The notes below the pieces were generated by a model, which worked only from the letters and a program-made list of their open reading frames with translations, was not told the origin of the DNA and made no database searches. Both the position numbers and the translations under genes were made by a program. From Rhyacophila brunnea (taxonomy: Eukaryota; Arthropoda; Insecta; Trichoptera; Rhyacophilidae): DNA of 64,000 nucleotides. The stretch's first letter is position 1, and the number at the start of each line of letters is the position of its first letter. Of the stretch, positions 23,566-35,616 are shown one piece after another. The stretch spans positions 682,001 through 746,000 of the forward strand of contig JAGYXB010002029.1 in assembly GCA_022495005.1 (NCBI GenBank). Reading direction: 5' to 3'.

Positions 23566-24590
23566 ATACTAATAATTATCATTTTTGAGCCACTCGCATG
23601 CGATAACCACTTGTGGATGCGACAATTCGTAATAACTCATAGGTTAACCACTCTCCCTGCACGGCCAGGTGTTTCTAGCTAGACCCTAAATGCGGAATGT
23701 CTGGGTATGGAGAATGTACCCGGGAATGGTTGTTATTCCGCGGTTGAAGCGACGAGAGGCTATATGTAAAGGAATGGTAAATATGGAAGTCAGTGGCACC
23801 TGCTAATGGACCCCCCTGAACCATGTTTCTATGTGTGCGCCTGAGGTACCCACTAGGTATACATAACTACTTACTTTAGCAAATTTAATTGACAGCAGTG
23901 ACCTCTGCTCAACCTAGACACTTCTTCCGCTTTTTTAAATGTCAATTACCAATGCAATTCATATGAATTTAAATAATTTAATAAAATTATCTAAATGCAT
24001 GTATTACACATGCGCTAATATATTAATATGTTAATATGTATCTAGGCACCTACGTATTATCTCAGCAGTTACATGCAAACTTTACGTATTACATTTACCG
24101 TGAGCTGTCGTACCGGATAGAGATAGAGCCGTTTAGCATTGAGATCAAAAATTACCCTTTGTTCATAGAGCATTACAGATAGTTAGTTATAATAAATTTT
24201 TATTAGATTCAATAAAATCATTAATTGTATATTCATTGGTATCAAATATCTGACAATAACGCTGTTATTATTATCAGATAATTGATAGGAAGACTTGATA
24301 CGTACATACTTAGGTACCACATACTTCAATCATTCATTCATAAGTTTATGTAAGTAAATCCTATATGATTATAATTCGAATTTAATTTTTTACCTATTTT
24401 CTTCTGTGTTTCCCTTCTGTTCGTGTGACTTTTATTACGTATTTTATTTATGTGTTTTATTTAAACATTAATTTGATCTCAATGCTATTGGCCATCGCTT
24501 TCCGATACAAAAGTTCACGGTGAACTGTGATATGACTAACTGCATAGGTAGGTACAATTTACTAAACTGATTATCTAAAACTATTTTTTT
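23566..24590. other. Gene-free stretch next to the LINE
   Basis: 23570-23860 is less AT-rich than its surroundings and could be more of the LINE's 5' region, but I could not recover an endonuclease motif. From 23870 to 24590 the sequence is plain AT-rich DNA. Confidence 0.35.
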
Positions 24591-24592
24591 TC

Positions 24593-24842
24593 GACCATGT
24601 CCGATCCTAATAGGATCATATGGATATGGGCCTCCACAGAGTAGAGGTTTGTATTAACAGATTTTGTTTTTTTTTTACGAGAAATGGATGTCAGCCACTT
24701 GCTCAACCTATTAGGACATTAGGTCCATACCCTGACTCACACACAAATTGAAAAACAATATGACGTATACTTACCAGACCCTGGATTCGAACCTGAGACC
24801 CACGGCGTGATAGTCCAACGCTTAAGCCGCGCGGCTACTGTG
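24593..24842 (-). repeat. Full-length tRNA-headed SINE, family A
   Basis: Best copy of the family. On the minus strand the head has A box TAGCCGCGCGGCTTAAGCG and B box GGTTCGAATCC spaced as in a tRNA, then a linker (CATATTGTTTTTCAATTTGT), a body (TATGGACCTAATGTCC, CTGACATCCATTTCTCG) and a tail CTCTGTGGAGGCCCATAT, CCTATTAGGATCGGACATGG, ending in a short A-rich run. This is RNA polymerase III promoter layout. It needs a LINE's enzymes to move. Confidence 0.8.
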
Positions 24843-24864
24843 TTACTACATACCTACTAATATA

Positions 24865-24985
24865 ATGCCGGGTCCACACTGGCAACATGTCGCCGGCAAC
24901 CTCGTTAAATTTTACGATAAGTATGATAATTATCGTAAAATTTAACGAGGTTGCCGGCGACATGTTGCCTGTGTGGACCCGGCAT
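24865..24985. repeat. Near-perfect hairpin, 56-bp arms, 9-base loop
   Basis: The arm 24865-24920 starts ATGCCGGGTCCACACTGG and ends TTACGATAA; 24930-24985 is its complement with one mismatch. The loop is 24921-24929. TACTAATATAA occurs just outside each arm (about 24855 and 24992), which could be a target duplication or a chance AT-rich match. It may be a tiny palindromic MITE or a hairpin-RNA template. Confidence 0.85.
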
Positions 24986-25905
24986 AACACTTACTAATAT
25001 AAGTGTACCTACCTACTCTTGTAAATTCAAGTTAACATATTATATTTAAGGAGGTACGTTTTACGACTTTTGTCTAATATATGTAAAAAAAAAAATCAAC
25101 AGAGATTTGACATTGGCGTTTCCCACGCAAGATACTATTTCGACACGTATAAATTTAATAGCAATGTTTAATAAATAATACTTCTGTGGGTCCAATGAAT
25201 CTTGATATTGTCATAATGTAGATTTTGTGATCTTGAATTACTCACCAGGAACAATGTAAGTATACAAAAATAATTTGTTTAATTACTTAAAAATGTTTTC
25301 CCCGCTTATTTTGAATACAATTACAAAATGTCAATACAAAGTGATATTAATTTTGTTTTAAAGAAGAAAATAAATGAGGAAGTCGAATTTATCGAGTGGG
25401 TTAAAAGGATATTTATTTTAAGTAATTATTATAAAGTAGCTTCTATCTAATTCATCCTCATATTCCTCATATAGCCGAGTAGGTATGTCGGTAACAATTT
25501 GATTGAACATTGAACACACCCAACCGGTATCACTATCAAACGTACAAATCTGGAGAGGACATGGATGCTCCCGAAGGTAACGTCATGGATTCATAATAAA
25601 GGCATAGTGTTATTTACACCATGATTTGAAAAAATACGTAGATAAAATAATGATCTCATCTAACTCTTAATCTAGACTAGAGTGTATAAATATTTACAAG
25701 AGCGCAGTCAAAATAATATAATTAAGTATATAAGTATATTTAAAAAAATAAGTACATACATATGATAATAATATGTCGTTGTCAACAATACATACATACT
25801 TACGCGATTGTTTTTTTTGATCATTTTACTTACGCCAACTATACTGTCTATATTATAATATATTGTATTATATTATTATAACGAAAAAGACAAATCGCTG
25901 TGTTT
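24986..25905. other. AT-rich stretch, nothing recognised
   Basis: A splice-donor-like ACAAT|GTAAGTATAC at about 25255 has no open frame before it. Confidence 0.4.
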
Positions 25906-25907
25906 GA

Positions 25908-26065
25908 TCCTAATCGGAGCATATTATGGGCCTCCACAGGGTGGACCTTGTATTATCATTCTATTACAAATAATAGTTGTTAGCCATTTGCTCAACCCAT
26001 TGGATCCTGCACTGCATAAAATATCATATGAAAAACAAGATGCACTTTTTTGACCCGTATTTAAG
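25908..26065 (-). repeat. SINE family A body and tail
   Basis: Minus strand carries GCAGTGCAGGATCCAATGGG, TTGAGCAAATGGCTAACAA, CCCTGTGGAGGCCCATAATA and CGATTAGGATC. The tRNA head is not recognisable. It is the copy closest to the LINE tail at 20997-21090 (both have CAGTGCA(A)GGA.CCAAT.GG). Confidence 0.65.
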
Positions 26066-27598
26066 TAGGCATGTATAATAAGACAGCCGCTCTGGGTGAC
26101 TGGGTGCTTACATCTTGATTTAAAATTTGTTTGATCGTAAGGCGGTGACAATTAAAACAGAGTTCCTTTTTATTATTCACTACTCAACGTTTGAGCCTCT
26201 CTCTCTCCACACGTCATTCAAGTTTTGCACATTGGTTTGATCGAACCACGAAAATGAATATAAATGCATATCATGAACTCTCTCAATGAGGAGCATCTCT
26301 GACAATCACTTAACGCAAATCTTGAACGACAGCAGTCTGCTTATTAGATGATGTACCTACGTAGGTACCTACATACATAAACATAAGTAATCTTATACTT
26401 CCTTATGAGTGCTTATGAGGTTTCCTATAAGTTGGTTTTAGACAATTAGAGCGTGTCCAGAAGAAATTTCTTCGATATCTTTATTGTAATGTAGGTACCT
26501 ATTTGACTATTTTCCTTTCGATAATTTCTGAAACGAGTATTTTCCGGCTAGATTTCTCCAAGGCATGCTCGCCTTTCATTCTCTTGAAGCTCGTAGCTCA
26601 CTTCTGCTCTTAACGCATTTTTCCCTGCTTTCACGTGGTATAGTTTCCAATCCTAATTTAATGGAAAATTGGAATTTATTTGCACCCGTCAATTGCATGC
26701 CTCTTTTGGATGAAAACTGTTACCTCGTGTCAGTGTTATCAGGCACCAATAGCGAGGGCTGTGCGACTGGTCAATGCACTCCTTAGAGACGTAGACATGT
26801 TTGATGATGCGCTATGTATTTTATTTTTAAAGTTCTATTTTATTGTTAATTAATGTGTAATTTGTATTTTCCTTGAATTATTGTTTTTTATTTAAGTTTT
26901 TCTGCTATAAAATTAGTTTTTGGTTTGTGTTTTTCTCTCTACTAACTTGATTTTTCATTCGAAATAACATGTGAACGTCTTGAATTCATAATTTGTTATG
27001 CAAGTACTCAATATGATTTTTTTTAATAAATAAATACTTGGATGAGAACCAAGCTTACTATAATAACGTTAACAGGAAATACATAAACATAGTCACACAA
27101 TCTTGTCTTTCACCTGAGTTCAACCGAGTAGCTGGGTACATAGGTACCTATTCACCGTCATTCCTTACCTGTCAACAATATTGTGTTCTATTTCTGAAGG
27201 CACAGTTGAACAGCAGCTATAGTTTCGCTATTTTCGCTAACCACCATTTCGAAGAATAAATTATTGCATTCAAGATGAATCGTCCGATTTTTTGTTGTCT
27301 TTTTACATTTTCTACAGGGTAATCATAAAAAATGAGACAATACTATAATTATTAATCAGTTGACACGTTAAATAATATGAAAGCATAGTAAGTCCGAGTA
27401 CTTAATGTTGATACGTTTATGTTATATTATACATTTTTAATACCAAGTCGTAAGCACGAATTACATGCATATGGATTTTTTTTATTATTTCTATTAAGTA
27501 TATTATTTAATATAATTTTAGTATAATTTTTACCAAGTCCAACCAACCTTATATCCTCGTCATTCGTGGGATTCGCGATTGTATTGGTTATAAATATT
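26066..27598. other. Gene-free stretch
   Basis: 26560-26790 is somewhat less AT-rich and holds a 73-codon frame (LAFHSLEARSSLLLLTHFSL at its start); no domain or splice-site pattern supports it. The rest is AT-rich. Confidence 0.35.
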
Positions 27599-27599
27599 A

Positions 27600-27962
27600 A
27601 AGCTATACCTCAGCTGAGGCGTGGTCTAAAAAGATCGTGACTAGGCGATGCGCGGATTGTGCAAATGACGCGAGCCGAACGAAATATAATTTGTCATAAA
27701 AATTCAACATGTCTCCTTTTTATGTTATGTTTATTATTATATTCGTAATAATAGTATATTCATGACATGTTTTCTTTTTCAAGTACATGCGGAACGTTTT
27801 TTAGTCACCTTTACACGATTTAAGAATATATTCCTCCGACGCCATCACAAAACAAATTGACGTGCAAACAGGTCGACTATCGCTCTCCGAATGCCAACGC
27901 GGCCGAAATTTCGTTCCACATACAGTTGAAAATTATTTGCCGTTTCATTTATGTACGCTCTT
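27600..27962 (+). repeat. Dispersed repeat Q, copy 3
   Basis: It starts TATACCTCAGCTGAGGCG and ends GCCGTTTCATTTATGTACGC. It keeps the middle section that copy 2 lost (AAGTACATGCGGAACG, CACCTTTACACGATTTAAGA), so it is the best guide to the family's length, about 365 bases. Confidence 0.65.
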
Positions 27963-29193
27963 AACAATTAACAAAGAGCTCATGGCCCTTGGAAGGAAAA
28001 CTATTCTACCTACTTAATTTCGACAGGTGTGTTCTAATCTAACTGTACTACAAGAATCACTGCGTGAAACTACTTGAGGGGGGATTGCTTAGGATTGTAA
28101 TGAGTGGAGTAGTAGTACTTGATAGAATTCCATTTTTAACGGATAAATATTCCATACTACTGTTCAGATAATAACGTAGATCGGAAATAACTATCAAATA
28201 AAACAATACACTACCAAATATACGTCAGTCGCCAGTCTATAATATTCAATATATAAAAAAGCAGTTGAAGAATCTGATAACAACAAGTTTTGTATTTAAT
28301 TGGGTAGGCATTGGATTTAATATTGAAAATGTTATCACATATCACTAACTAGATCGAGAGGAGAATCATTCGCAGAAAAAGTTGTTTTATTTATAAATAA
28401 ACGTAAGTATGCGAAGACTTGTTGAAATGTGATGCTATCTATTTCACAATTTTAAGAAATACTTGTGTACAGTTTATTTTTTGTGAAATTATACAACGTA
28501 AGTAAGTACTTAGTCAAAATATATTTATGGTTTTCTTAGAAAAACTGTAAATCAGCGCAGTACATTACCCATATTTAATTTAGTTCTTCTGTCTCTTGAG
28601 TTTGCCGATCTTAAACTAATACTGTCTTTCGACGGAAGGTACTTTGAGAAATTGAATTTCTTTTCATTATTATCTCAAAATTTTCAATATTTCTGTCGGT
28701 TGTGTATAAGTATATCGTGCCCATAACACCTGCAGATGTTGAATAAGAAATATGAACATTTTAAAATTTGAGTAATAATTATTTTTGTTTCACGTTTGCA
28801 TTATTAATATTTATATAGGTACAATGTCATTTTGCACTATCTATTCATTGCCTAGTAGCCCTGTAGTTAGTTAAGGGTGCAACTTGTTTTTTTGTGTCGT
28901 TTTGTTCTCGCGATTGAAAAGCGCAGAACTTCTGTCTCCGCCCATTATTTTTTTATTCTATTATTATTGTTTTTATCTTTATGTAATCTGCCTTATGCCT
29001 GCTTTTACCCTACATTTTACCTGTATTTTTGTTCTGACATGATGTTTTATCGTTTATCCACTAGTGTTGGCGGCGGTTGTCAATCTTTGAGGTTGCTGAT
29101 GGAATATAATTATTATATACTTACTGCAATTGTTTTAATTTATTTTGTAGGTACCTACATGAAATATAGTGTACCTAGGTAGTCATCATCAGC
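27963..29193. other. AT-rich stretch without supported genes
   Basis: A 101-codon frame at 28877-29182 is rich in F, L and Y because the DNA is T-rich; I see no motif and it runs into the MITE at 29194. Confidence 0.4.
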
Positions 29194-29683
29194 CAGTGGC
29201 GAGGGGTGGAGGCAGGCTGTTAAGATTCGACATAAATAGTGCACACTAAACATTGTCATTCATACTTATTGTTTTCGTTGAATTTAAAATATACACATAC
29301 ATACTATATACATACACATACTACAAATGGTGATAAGCAGATAGTTTTTTTAAATTCATACCTAAACCAAACCAAAATCGATACACAATATTCATATTAT
29401 AATATGTACTTACCTATAAAATGTCTAAAATTATGTGTGTTTTACAGGCATAATTTTTTTAATATTTTATAGATAAACGAATATTTTTTGACAATTATCT
29501 ACATAGGTTTGATATGCCAGGGTTTAATTGAATTTTAAACACTGATAAACACTACCTACTCTACACATTGTTCATCAGTTCCATAGATTAACTGTGACCT
29601 AATTAAATATAATTAATAAAAAAACAAAGAAGTTTAAACTATTTATGTCCGATCTTACAGCCTACCTCCAGCCTTCGCCACTA
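29194..29683. mobile_element. hAT-like MITE family X, shortened copy
   Basis: Starts CAGTGGCGAGGGGTGGAGG; ends CCTTCGCCACTA, where the last base should be G. Flanks TCATCAGC and TTATCAGC agree at 7 of 8 positions, so the duplication is still visible. At 490 bases it is about 100 shorter than the 586-base copies. Confidence 0.75.
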
Positions 29684-29699
29684 TTATCAGCCAGGGTCT

Positions 29700-30800
29700 A
29701 TAGAGTCCTAGGTAGTAATCTAGTATAATTATTATACCATTACCTGTAGGTATCTGAAAAAAAAACAACTTCCTACAATAATTCTAATTGCTTTGAGTTT
29801 TGTACTATTCCATTTGAGTCATTTTTTGTGACCATATATCCGGTATCGCAACAAGTGATTGTAAGTCAAATTGAATAATATGTACCTAGGACAAAGTCAA
29901 ATCAATGAGAATTTATATTCAAATTCCATCAAGTGCCATCAGTCGCTACAATAATGTTTTTAAAGTGAACGCATGCCGATCTTTTGTATTGTCGGTCGCC
30001 TTTTATTTAATTATTGTGAGGCAGCCAATGTACTGTAGTTCCCCAATATGTAGATTATAAACAAACTAAATTTAATAGTTATTAATGAATCGTGGTACAT
30101 TACACATCTGATATTTATACTAGATTTATCTGTATAAATGTACATTTTGGACGAATCTGTTACACAGGTCATATTTCGAGGATGGATTGAAATCTGCTTG
30201 GTCAAAACTGGAGTTGCTTGGTTCGCAGATTAGGCATTCGATTTGTCAAATTTCCATATAGGTACAGTTAGTAAGCCAACGTCAATTTTCAATAGATTGG
30301 ATGTCAGAATATAGCGATAATTAGAAGGTAATTAGGATATGAAGAGCACGTACTAAACACTATTGCAATCTTAAGAATGCATGTATAATAAAAAAGAAAT
30401 TTCAAAGTTCTTATCGTTTCCTAGAGACGTGATATTTCTTATTATAAATATAATATTTCAGTATCAGATGATATGGCACTCCACCTACTAATGTTCGTTT
30501 CGATTTTACTGTGTGGGCGTCTAAAAGTTTGAGAGGCGCAGTTGTCTCGATAAGGTTCGGAGAAGTGTTCCGTTTTCTTTTGTGGCATGTAACAATAATC
30601 ATGTTCGATTTATATTCCCATTCACAGGGCCGAACTGTCAATTCGCGTTTGTGTTGTGTGCTTGTTGTTGTTTAATACGGCGTTAATTCGGAACTGGAGG
30701 AGCATTGCGCACTCACACGAATAAACACGAGTGCTTGTTATGAAAATAAATAAAAACATATTATTACTTTGTCTTGTAAAAACATCGAGATATTTTACCA
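29700..30800. other. Gene-free stretch
   Basis: Minus-strand frames at 30011-30876 have no recognisable motif. Confidence 0.4.
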
Positions 30801-30805
30801 TTTTG

Positions 30806-30958
30806 TAGAGATTCGACATGAATAGTGCATACAAAATTTTGTCAGTCATACTATTTGTTTTCATTGACGAATACAAATGTCTGACGGTAGGTATCGTTCG
30901 TTTTTAAAATTCAATTAAACCTTACCTGGACCGAACCATAATAGAGATAAATATAATT
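30806..30958. mobile_element. Fragment of hAT-like MITE family X
   Basis: ATTCGACATGAATAGTGCAT, TTTGTCAGTCATAC and TTTTTAAAATTCAATTAAAC match the left half of the family. Both termini are missing, and the fragment abuts repeat R at about 30958. Confidence 0.6.
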
Positions 30959-31240
30959 CCGACAGACTATACCCCAATACACTACATTTTGACGCAGGGT
31001 TTTGAATGTGCGAGTGTCCTACGAAAATGAACCACATATAGACGTGCACTAGTATGTGTTGCAACCTTCAAATACACCAATATTGAATGAGCGTCAGTAC
31101 ATAAACTGAGAGCAGTTGTCAGAACTAAGGTCATGCATATAATGATGTATTCATGACACGTGTTTAAGTTTATTCCCAAGGATAAATAACATAATGTGAA
31201 CTGAAATACCTAACGGGTGTGGAGAAGCCGGCATACGGGA
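30955..31240 (-). repeat. Dispersed repeat R, copy 2
   Basis: Inverted relative to 1496-1800. It shares TGCAACCTTCAAATACACCA (complement), the ACACGTGTTTAAGTTTATTC block and the TACCTAACGGGTGTGGAG start. The match runs about 280 bases. Confidence 0.6.
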
Positions 31241-31330
31241 TAAACTTAAACATAAAGATTAGACAATATTCATTGACATTTGTTTAATATCAGATTTCTT
31301 AGGAATGGGACACAGTTACAATTAATATTA

Positions 31331-31405
31331 GTACGTTATCAGGGTTGCGCGAAGGGTGGCTGCCGCCCGGGTGGGTGCCAGCCCAGATTTGCAAAATTGC
31401 CGCCC
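31331..31405. mobile_element. Probable DNA-transposon terminus
   Basis: CAGGGTTGCGCGAAGGGTGG followed by CCGCCCGGGTGGGTGCC and a C-run is a GC-rich patch of the kind found at hAT-like ends. No partner end was seen nearby. Confidence 0.35.
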
Positions 31406-32009
31406 CCCTCCCACAATAAATGTAAATATGACTGGTATCAAAGCAAAAATATAACAATATTTTACATATTAAATATTATATAACATTCAGAATTAAAACG
31501 TGATGTTATTTGAAACGATCAATATGTGGTGTGGGTGGTCGATGGAGCATTAGAATTGGAGCACAGTTTATAACCAATAATGATATTTATTACGCGGCAT
31601 ATAACTATGACTTGTCCGGAAACGAACTCATGGGAATTGTTTTGTCTTGAAATTTTGTAGCTTTATGACTCTCATTTTCTGGTGCCCTTTGTCGTACAAA
31701 GAATTGTATTTTCGCAGATACGTTATATTATTTATTATGATATGAAACTTACCACTGCCTAAATAAATAAAATAAGTATATAAGTCTCTAGAAGGCAGTG
31801 CACTGACCCGTAGGTCTTTAGAGAGTAGAGTAGAGACTTTGAAAGAATACTTTTCGGTATTTTTATATAGCCGCTCTCTGAATCTTGCCGCCAGGGTGTT
31901 TTACACCTTCGTTTGGCGCTTCCCTCTACGTTTGAATTAATAGTATGTAGGAGTTTAATAGTTTAACAAGGAATTAATGAAAATATTAGCTCTACTGGTT
32001 TTCTGCTCA
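31406..32009. other. AT-rich stretch, nothing recognised
   Basis: No supported feature apart from a weak resemblance of 31885-31950 (GCCAGGGTGTTTT, CTCTACGTTTGAATTA) to 46855-46890. Confidence 0.35.
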
Positions 32010-32013
32010 TAAT

Positions 32014-32932
32014 TTCGTAGGGCCATTCAAATACCTGGGAGTACACATCACGGAAGATGGCATTTTGCAGAGAGAGAGAGAGAGCTATCCGAATGGGAAT
32101 GACTGGAGCAACCTAGGGGCGGCAGGTTATATGAAAGTATGGTGAAAAAGTATAGTGAGGCAGGTTGGTAATCAATTTGCGGCAAAATTTCCACGTTAAC
32201 ATTATATTATATGGGTACGTTATAATGACCAAAGTAAATCCTCCGTGATGCTCTGCATTTTTTTTATCGAGACGCTAGTTCTCGTAAGTTGTCGGCTATT
32301 GTTGGCCTGCTTCATTCAGTTGTATTTGAAAGCCGATTCCTTGCCCCTCTGTTTATTTAATACCTCTATGGGAGCAACATTCAACTCGATGCGGAGTGTC
32401 TGGGACTCACGATTGTACACTGTCAAAACCAAATGCCGCCTATTCGACGCTTGCATTCTGACGGTGCTGCTTTACGGTAGCGAATCATGGCACCTTACGA
32501 AGGCTCAGAGCAACCGTATACTGAGCTTCGAAAACAGATGTTTGCGACGGATACTGGGTGTGCGGTGGTATGACTTTAGGAGCAACGAGGAGATAAGAGA
32601 ACGCACCAAGCAGTCTCTCATTACACTGGGAGTGAAGAGGCGACGTTAGACCTGGCTCGGCCACGTGCTGCGGACGCCAGAAGAGAACCTCAGCCTGGCT
32701 TGCCTGTTCTTCAAGCCGACCGGATTCCGGCGTCCTGGAAGGCCGCTGAATACTATCTATAGAGTGTATACGGCGGAGCTACGGATTGGTGGTGAGCTGG
32801 AACGAAGCAAGAAGACTGGCGAGGGACAAGGATTCTTGGAGGCGCCTCGTGGTGTCCATATACTTCGACCAAAGGGCGGCTATGGCCGAAGAAGACGAAG
32901 ATAGCAGTACGGTCTGTAAAATATAGATACGG
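32014..32932 (+). pseudogene. 3' part of an RTE-like LINE reverse transcriptase
   Basis: Plus-strand remnant. PFKYLGVHITEDG (32020) is the reverse-transcriptase thumb motif. After about 250 unrelated bases the frame resumes near 32370: ATFNSMRSVWDSRLYTVKTK, CRLFDACILTVLLYGSESW, CLRRILGVRWYDF, RSNEEIRERTKQ, then, past a stop near 32648, TWLGHVLRTPEENLSLACLF, GRPLNTIYRVYTAELR, and in another frame DKDSWRRLVVSIYFDQRAAM to a stop at about 32932. Order and spacing are those of RTE-like C-termini. An (AG)n run at 32070-32086 marks the start of the inserted piece. No endonuclease or YADD remains. 58178-58360 is a second tail of the same family. Confidence 0.75.
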
Positions 32933-34223
32933 TTTTAGGCCGATTTGTTGATCATCTTTCGGGGTCCACTACACTTCTTTATGTGACCCATGCGCGCGCG
33001 AATCTTGTTTTTAAAAAAGATCTTTAAAATAAAAATTACAAACACCTTCAGGCGAAAAAAATTGCTATGGGATTTTTACTTTCTGTGACAAAAATCTTTA
33101 CATGGTTTCAACGCTAAGGTTATCTCTGCTTTATTATCAAGAATCACCTCGGCGCCGCAGGTAATTTTTGTTTTATATTTTATTATCTTGTTCTTCTACT
33201 TTATTATTTTAAATATTTAAATTCAAGGATACTATCCTGTTCTGTAAGAAACCTTGCCTAGTTGAAAGATAGTGAAGACACGCTGCGGCACTGCTGTGAC
33301 GACAGTCGACACATATTATAATATAATATACCTACCTATGTACTTAATAACTTGATAACAGAGCACTCATAATATCGTTGTTGTTTTGTAAATAGGGCGA
33401 ATCAACCATTTTGGCGAAATCTAGATTTTAATGAAAAATACAATAATGTACCTCACTAGCTTTGTTGTGTGAATTTGTATCTACACAGGAAAGTACATAC
33501 CTTTACTTAAAAAACGATATTCGTAAGGGCGAATATCCACTTGGTATTACGAATAATAAGCGAATGTGACATAGTAGGCCTTTTGAAATACTATATTATA
33601 ATGCCTATTATAAGGACAGTAATCTTTCTAAGCTTTATTATAAACTTGAAAGACATTAAAATCATCCCAGGTAATTAGTAAGTAAATGTCGAAAGTTAAA
33701 AATCCTCCTGTAAAATAGCATGTTGGTTAATTCGCCCTTTTTACAAAACACCGACGATATGTGGTGTTGCCAACTGTTATTCACACAAATATGCCAGATG
33801 GGGTAGGAAAAAGATGGATGTAAAAAAAATGTAGATTTTCTCAAAATTAAAAAAGCCTAGAAACCAACCAGCGATTTTACCAGAACCATTGAAGAATAAT
33901 GTATTGCTTTACATAATATAAGAACTAATAAATAAGTCTTTCAACTAAAAATCAATTCATTATGTACTAAATTTGGTTATCACTATATTGTACATAAAAT
34001 TCACTTTATTATAATATAATGTCCAAAATGGGCTGTTCTTGTTTTGCTTGTTCATTTTTAGGTAAATCTGATGTAATATTTTAAATTCTTTAATTGGAGA
34101 TTTTAGGATGTTTACTACGCTAAAACTGTCATTTTTAAGCCAACATTTCTCATGAAAAGGAGTGCAATATTACACCTGATCTTAAAATCAACTTCGTTGC
34201 CTTTTGTACCACACAATATTATT
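32933..34223. other. AT-rich stretch without genes
   Basis: A 60-codon minus-strand frame near 33750 shows nothing recognisable. Confidence 0.4.
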
Positions 34224-34227
34224 TTAA

Positions 34228-35612
34228 GGGGGGACATGCTCGTCGAAGGTCAAAATTGAGTTTTTATTGTATTTTCAAACCATGATCCTGGACACTCCTT
34301 AAACGTTGTAGATAATCTATTTATATAATTTTGAAGCCTTATTATCCTTTATATTTTAAACATTTGATGACTGCATAAAGTATTTTTATTACATAAATAG
34401 TATTCTTTTAAACCTCTCGCTCTAATGTTTTAGAATATAGTCATATTTCGGTACATAACTGTGCAGTGGTGTTAAGATTTTTTACGTTTATTATTTTTTA
34501 AACGCATTTATGAAACTATTAGTATAATTTATTAAGAGTTAATTTTTGTAAAATATACACGATAAAAAATTATATTGATAATCTCTGTGATCCCAAATTT
34601 GACAAGAATTAGGCATTTTATTATTCAAAAAATCGGTAAGATTAACACATTTGAAGATGATTCTAAAGATACTTATTATAAGCTATGTCTTTGACCATTC
34701 AAGTGTGATAAATATCTCATGAATAATGATTGGTTTATAATAATTATTGACCTAAGAATAAGGTAGTGTTTTTTTGAAATACGCCATTTCTTTTGTCATT
34801 CCCCAGTGGTTAAGCTACAACATACGGCCGTAGCCATAAATTGACAAACTATAATTGAAGTAGGGAGTAAAATGATATTAACGCGCGTGTTTGAACATGT
34901 ACCTAACCGATTTTATTTTTATTTTTTTTTAAACGGTACATGTTCAAACACGCGCGTTGACATCATTTTACTCCCTTTTTCAATTATAGTTTGTCAATTT
35001 ATGGCTACGGCCGTATGTTGTAGCTTAACCACTGGGGAATGCCAAAAGAAATGGCGTATTTCAAAAACACTACCTTATTCTTAGGTCAATAATTATTATA
35101 AAGCAATCATTATTCGTAGGATGTTTATCACACTTGAATGGTCAAAGACATAGCTTATAATGAGTATCTTTAGAATTATCTTCAAATGTGTTAATCTTGC
35201 CGAATTTTGAATAATAAAATGCCTAATTTTTGTCAAATTTGGGATCACAGAGATTATCAATGTTATTTTTTATCGTACATATTTTACTAAAATTATCTCG
35301 TCATAAATTATACTAATGGTTTTATAAATGCGTTTAAAAATTAATAAATGTAAAAAATCTTAACACCACTGCACAGTTATGTACCGAAATATGACTATAT
35401 TCTAAAACATTAGAGCGAGAGGTTTAAAAGAATAGTATTTTATGTAACAAAAATACTTTATGCAGTCATCAAATGTTTAAAATAACTATAAAGGATAATA
35501 AGGCTTCAAAATTATATAAATAGATTATCTACAACGTTTAAGGAGCGTCCAGGATCATGGTTTGAAAATACAATAAAAACTCAATTTTGACCTACGACGA
35601 GCACGTGGGCCG
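34228..35612. mobile_element. 1.4-kb palindromic TTAA-flanked element, copy A
   Basis: Almost the whole element is one inverted repeat: left arm 34228-34903, 31-base A/T-rich loop, right arm 34935-35612. The left end starts GGGGGGACATGCTCGTCG after TTAA (34224-34227); the right end ...GAGCACGTGGGCCG has drifted and is followed by TTAA (35613-35616). TTAA duplication and G-run ends fit the piggyBac superfamily, but no transposase is present, so the assignment is by target site only. Near the loop both arms carry the CGCGCGTGTTTGAACATGTA block. The 70-codon frame at the loop is chance. Transcription across it would give a hairpin RNA with roughly 675 paired bases. Confidence 0.85.
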
Positions 35613-35616
35613 TTAA

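Noticed and set aside
24778..24842. tRNA gene on the minus strand
   Set aside because: A and B boxes are present, but no acceptor stem pairs and the sequence continues into a SINE body and tail seen elsewhere.
28877..29182. 101-codon plus-strand frame with hydrophobic stretches
   Set aside because: T-rich DNA gives F/L/Y runs that mimic membrane segments. It ends at the border of a MITE and shows no conserved feature.
34872..35084. 70-codon frame at the loop of palindrome A
   Set aside because: It lies across the arms and loop of an inverted repeat; copy B does not preserve it.
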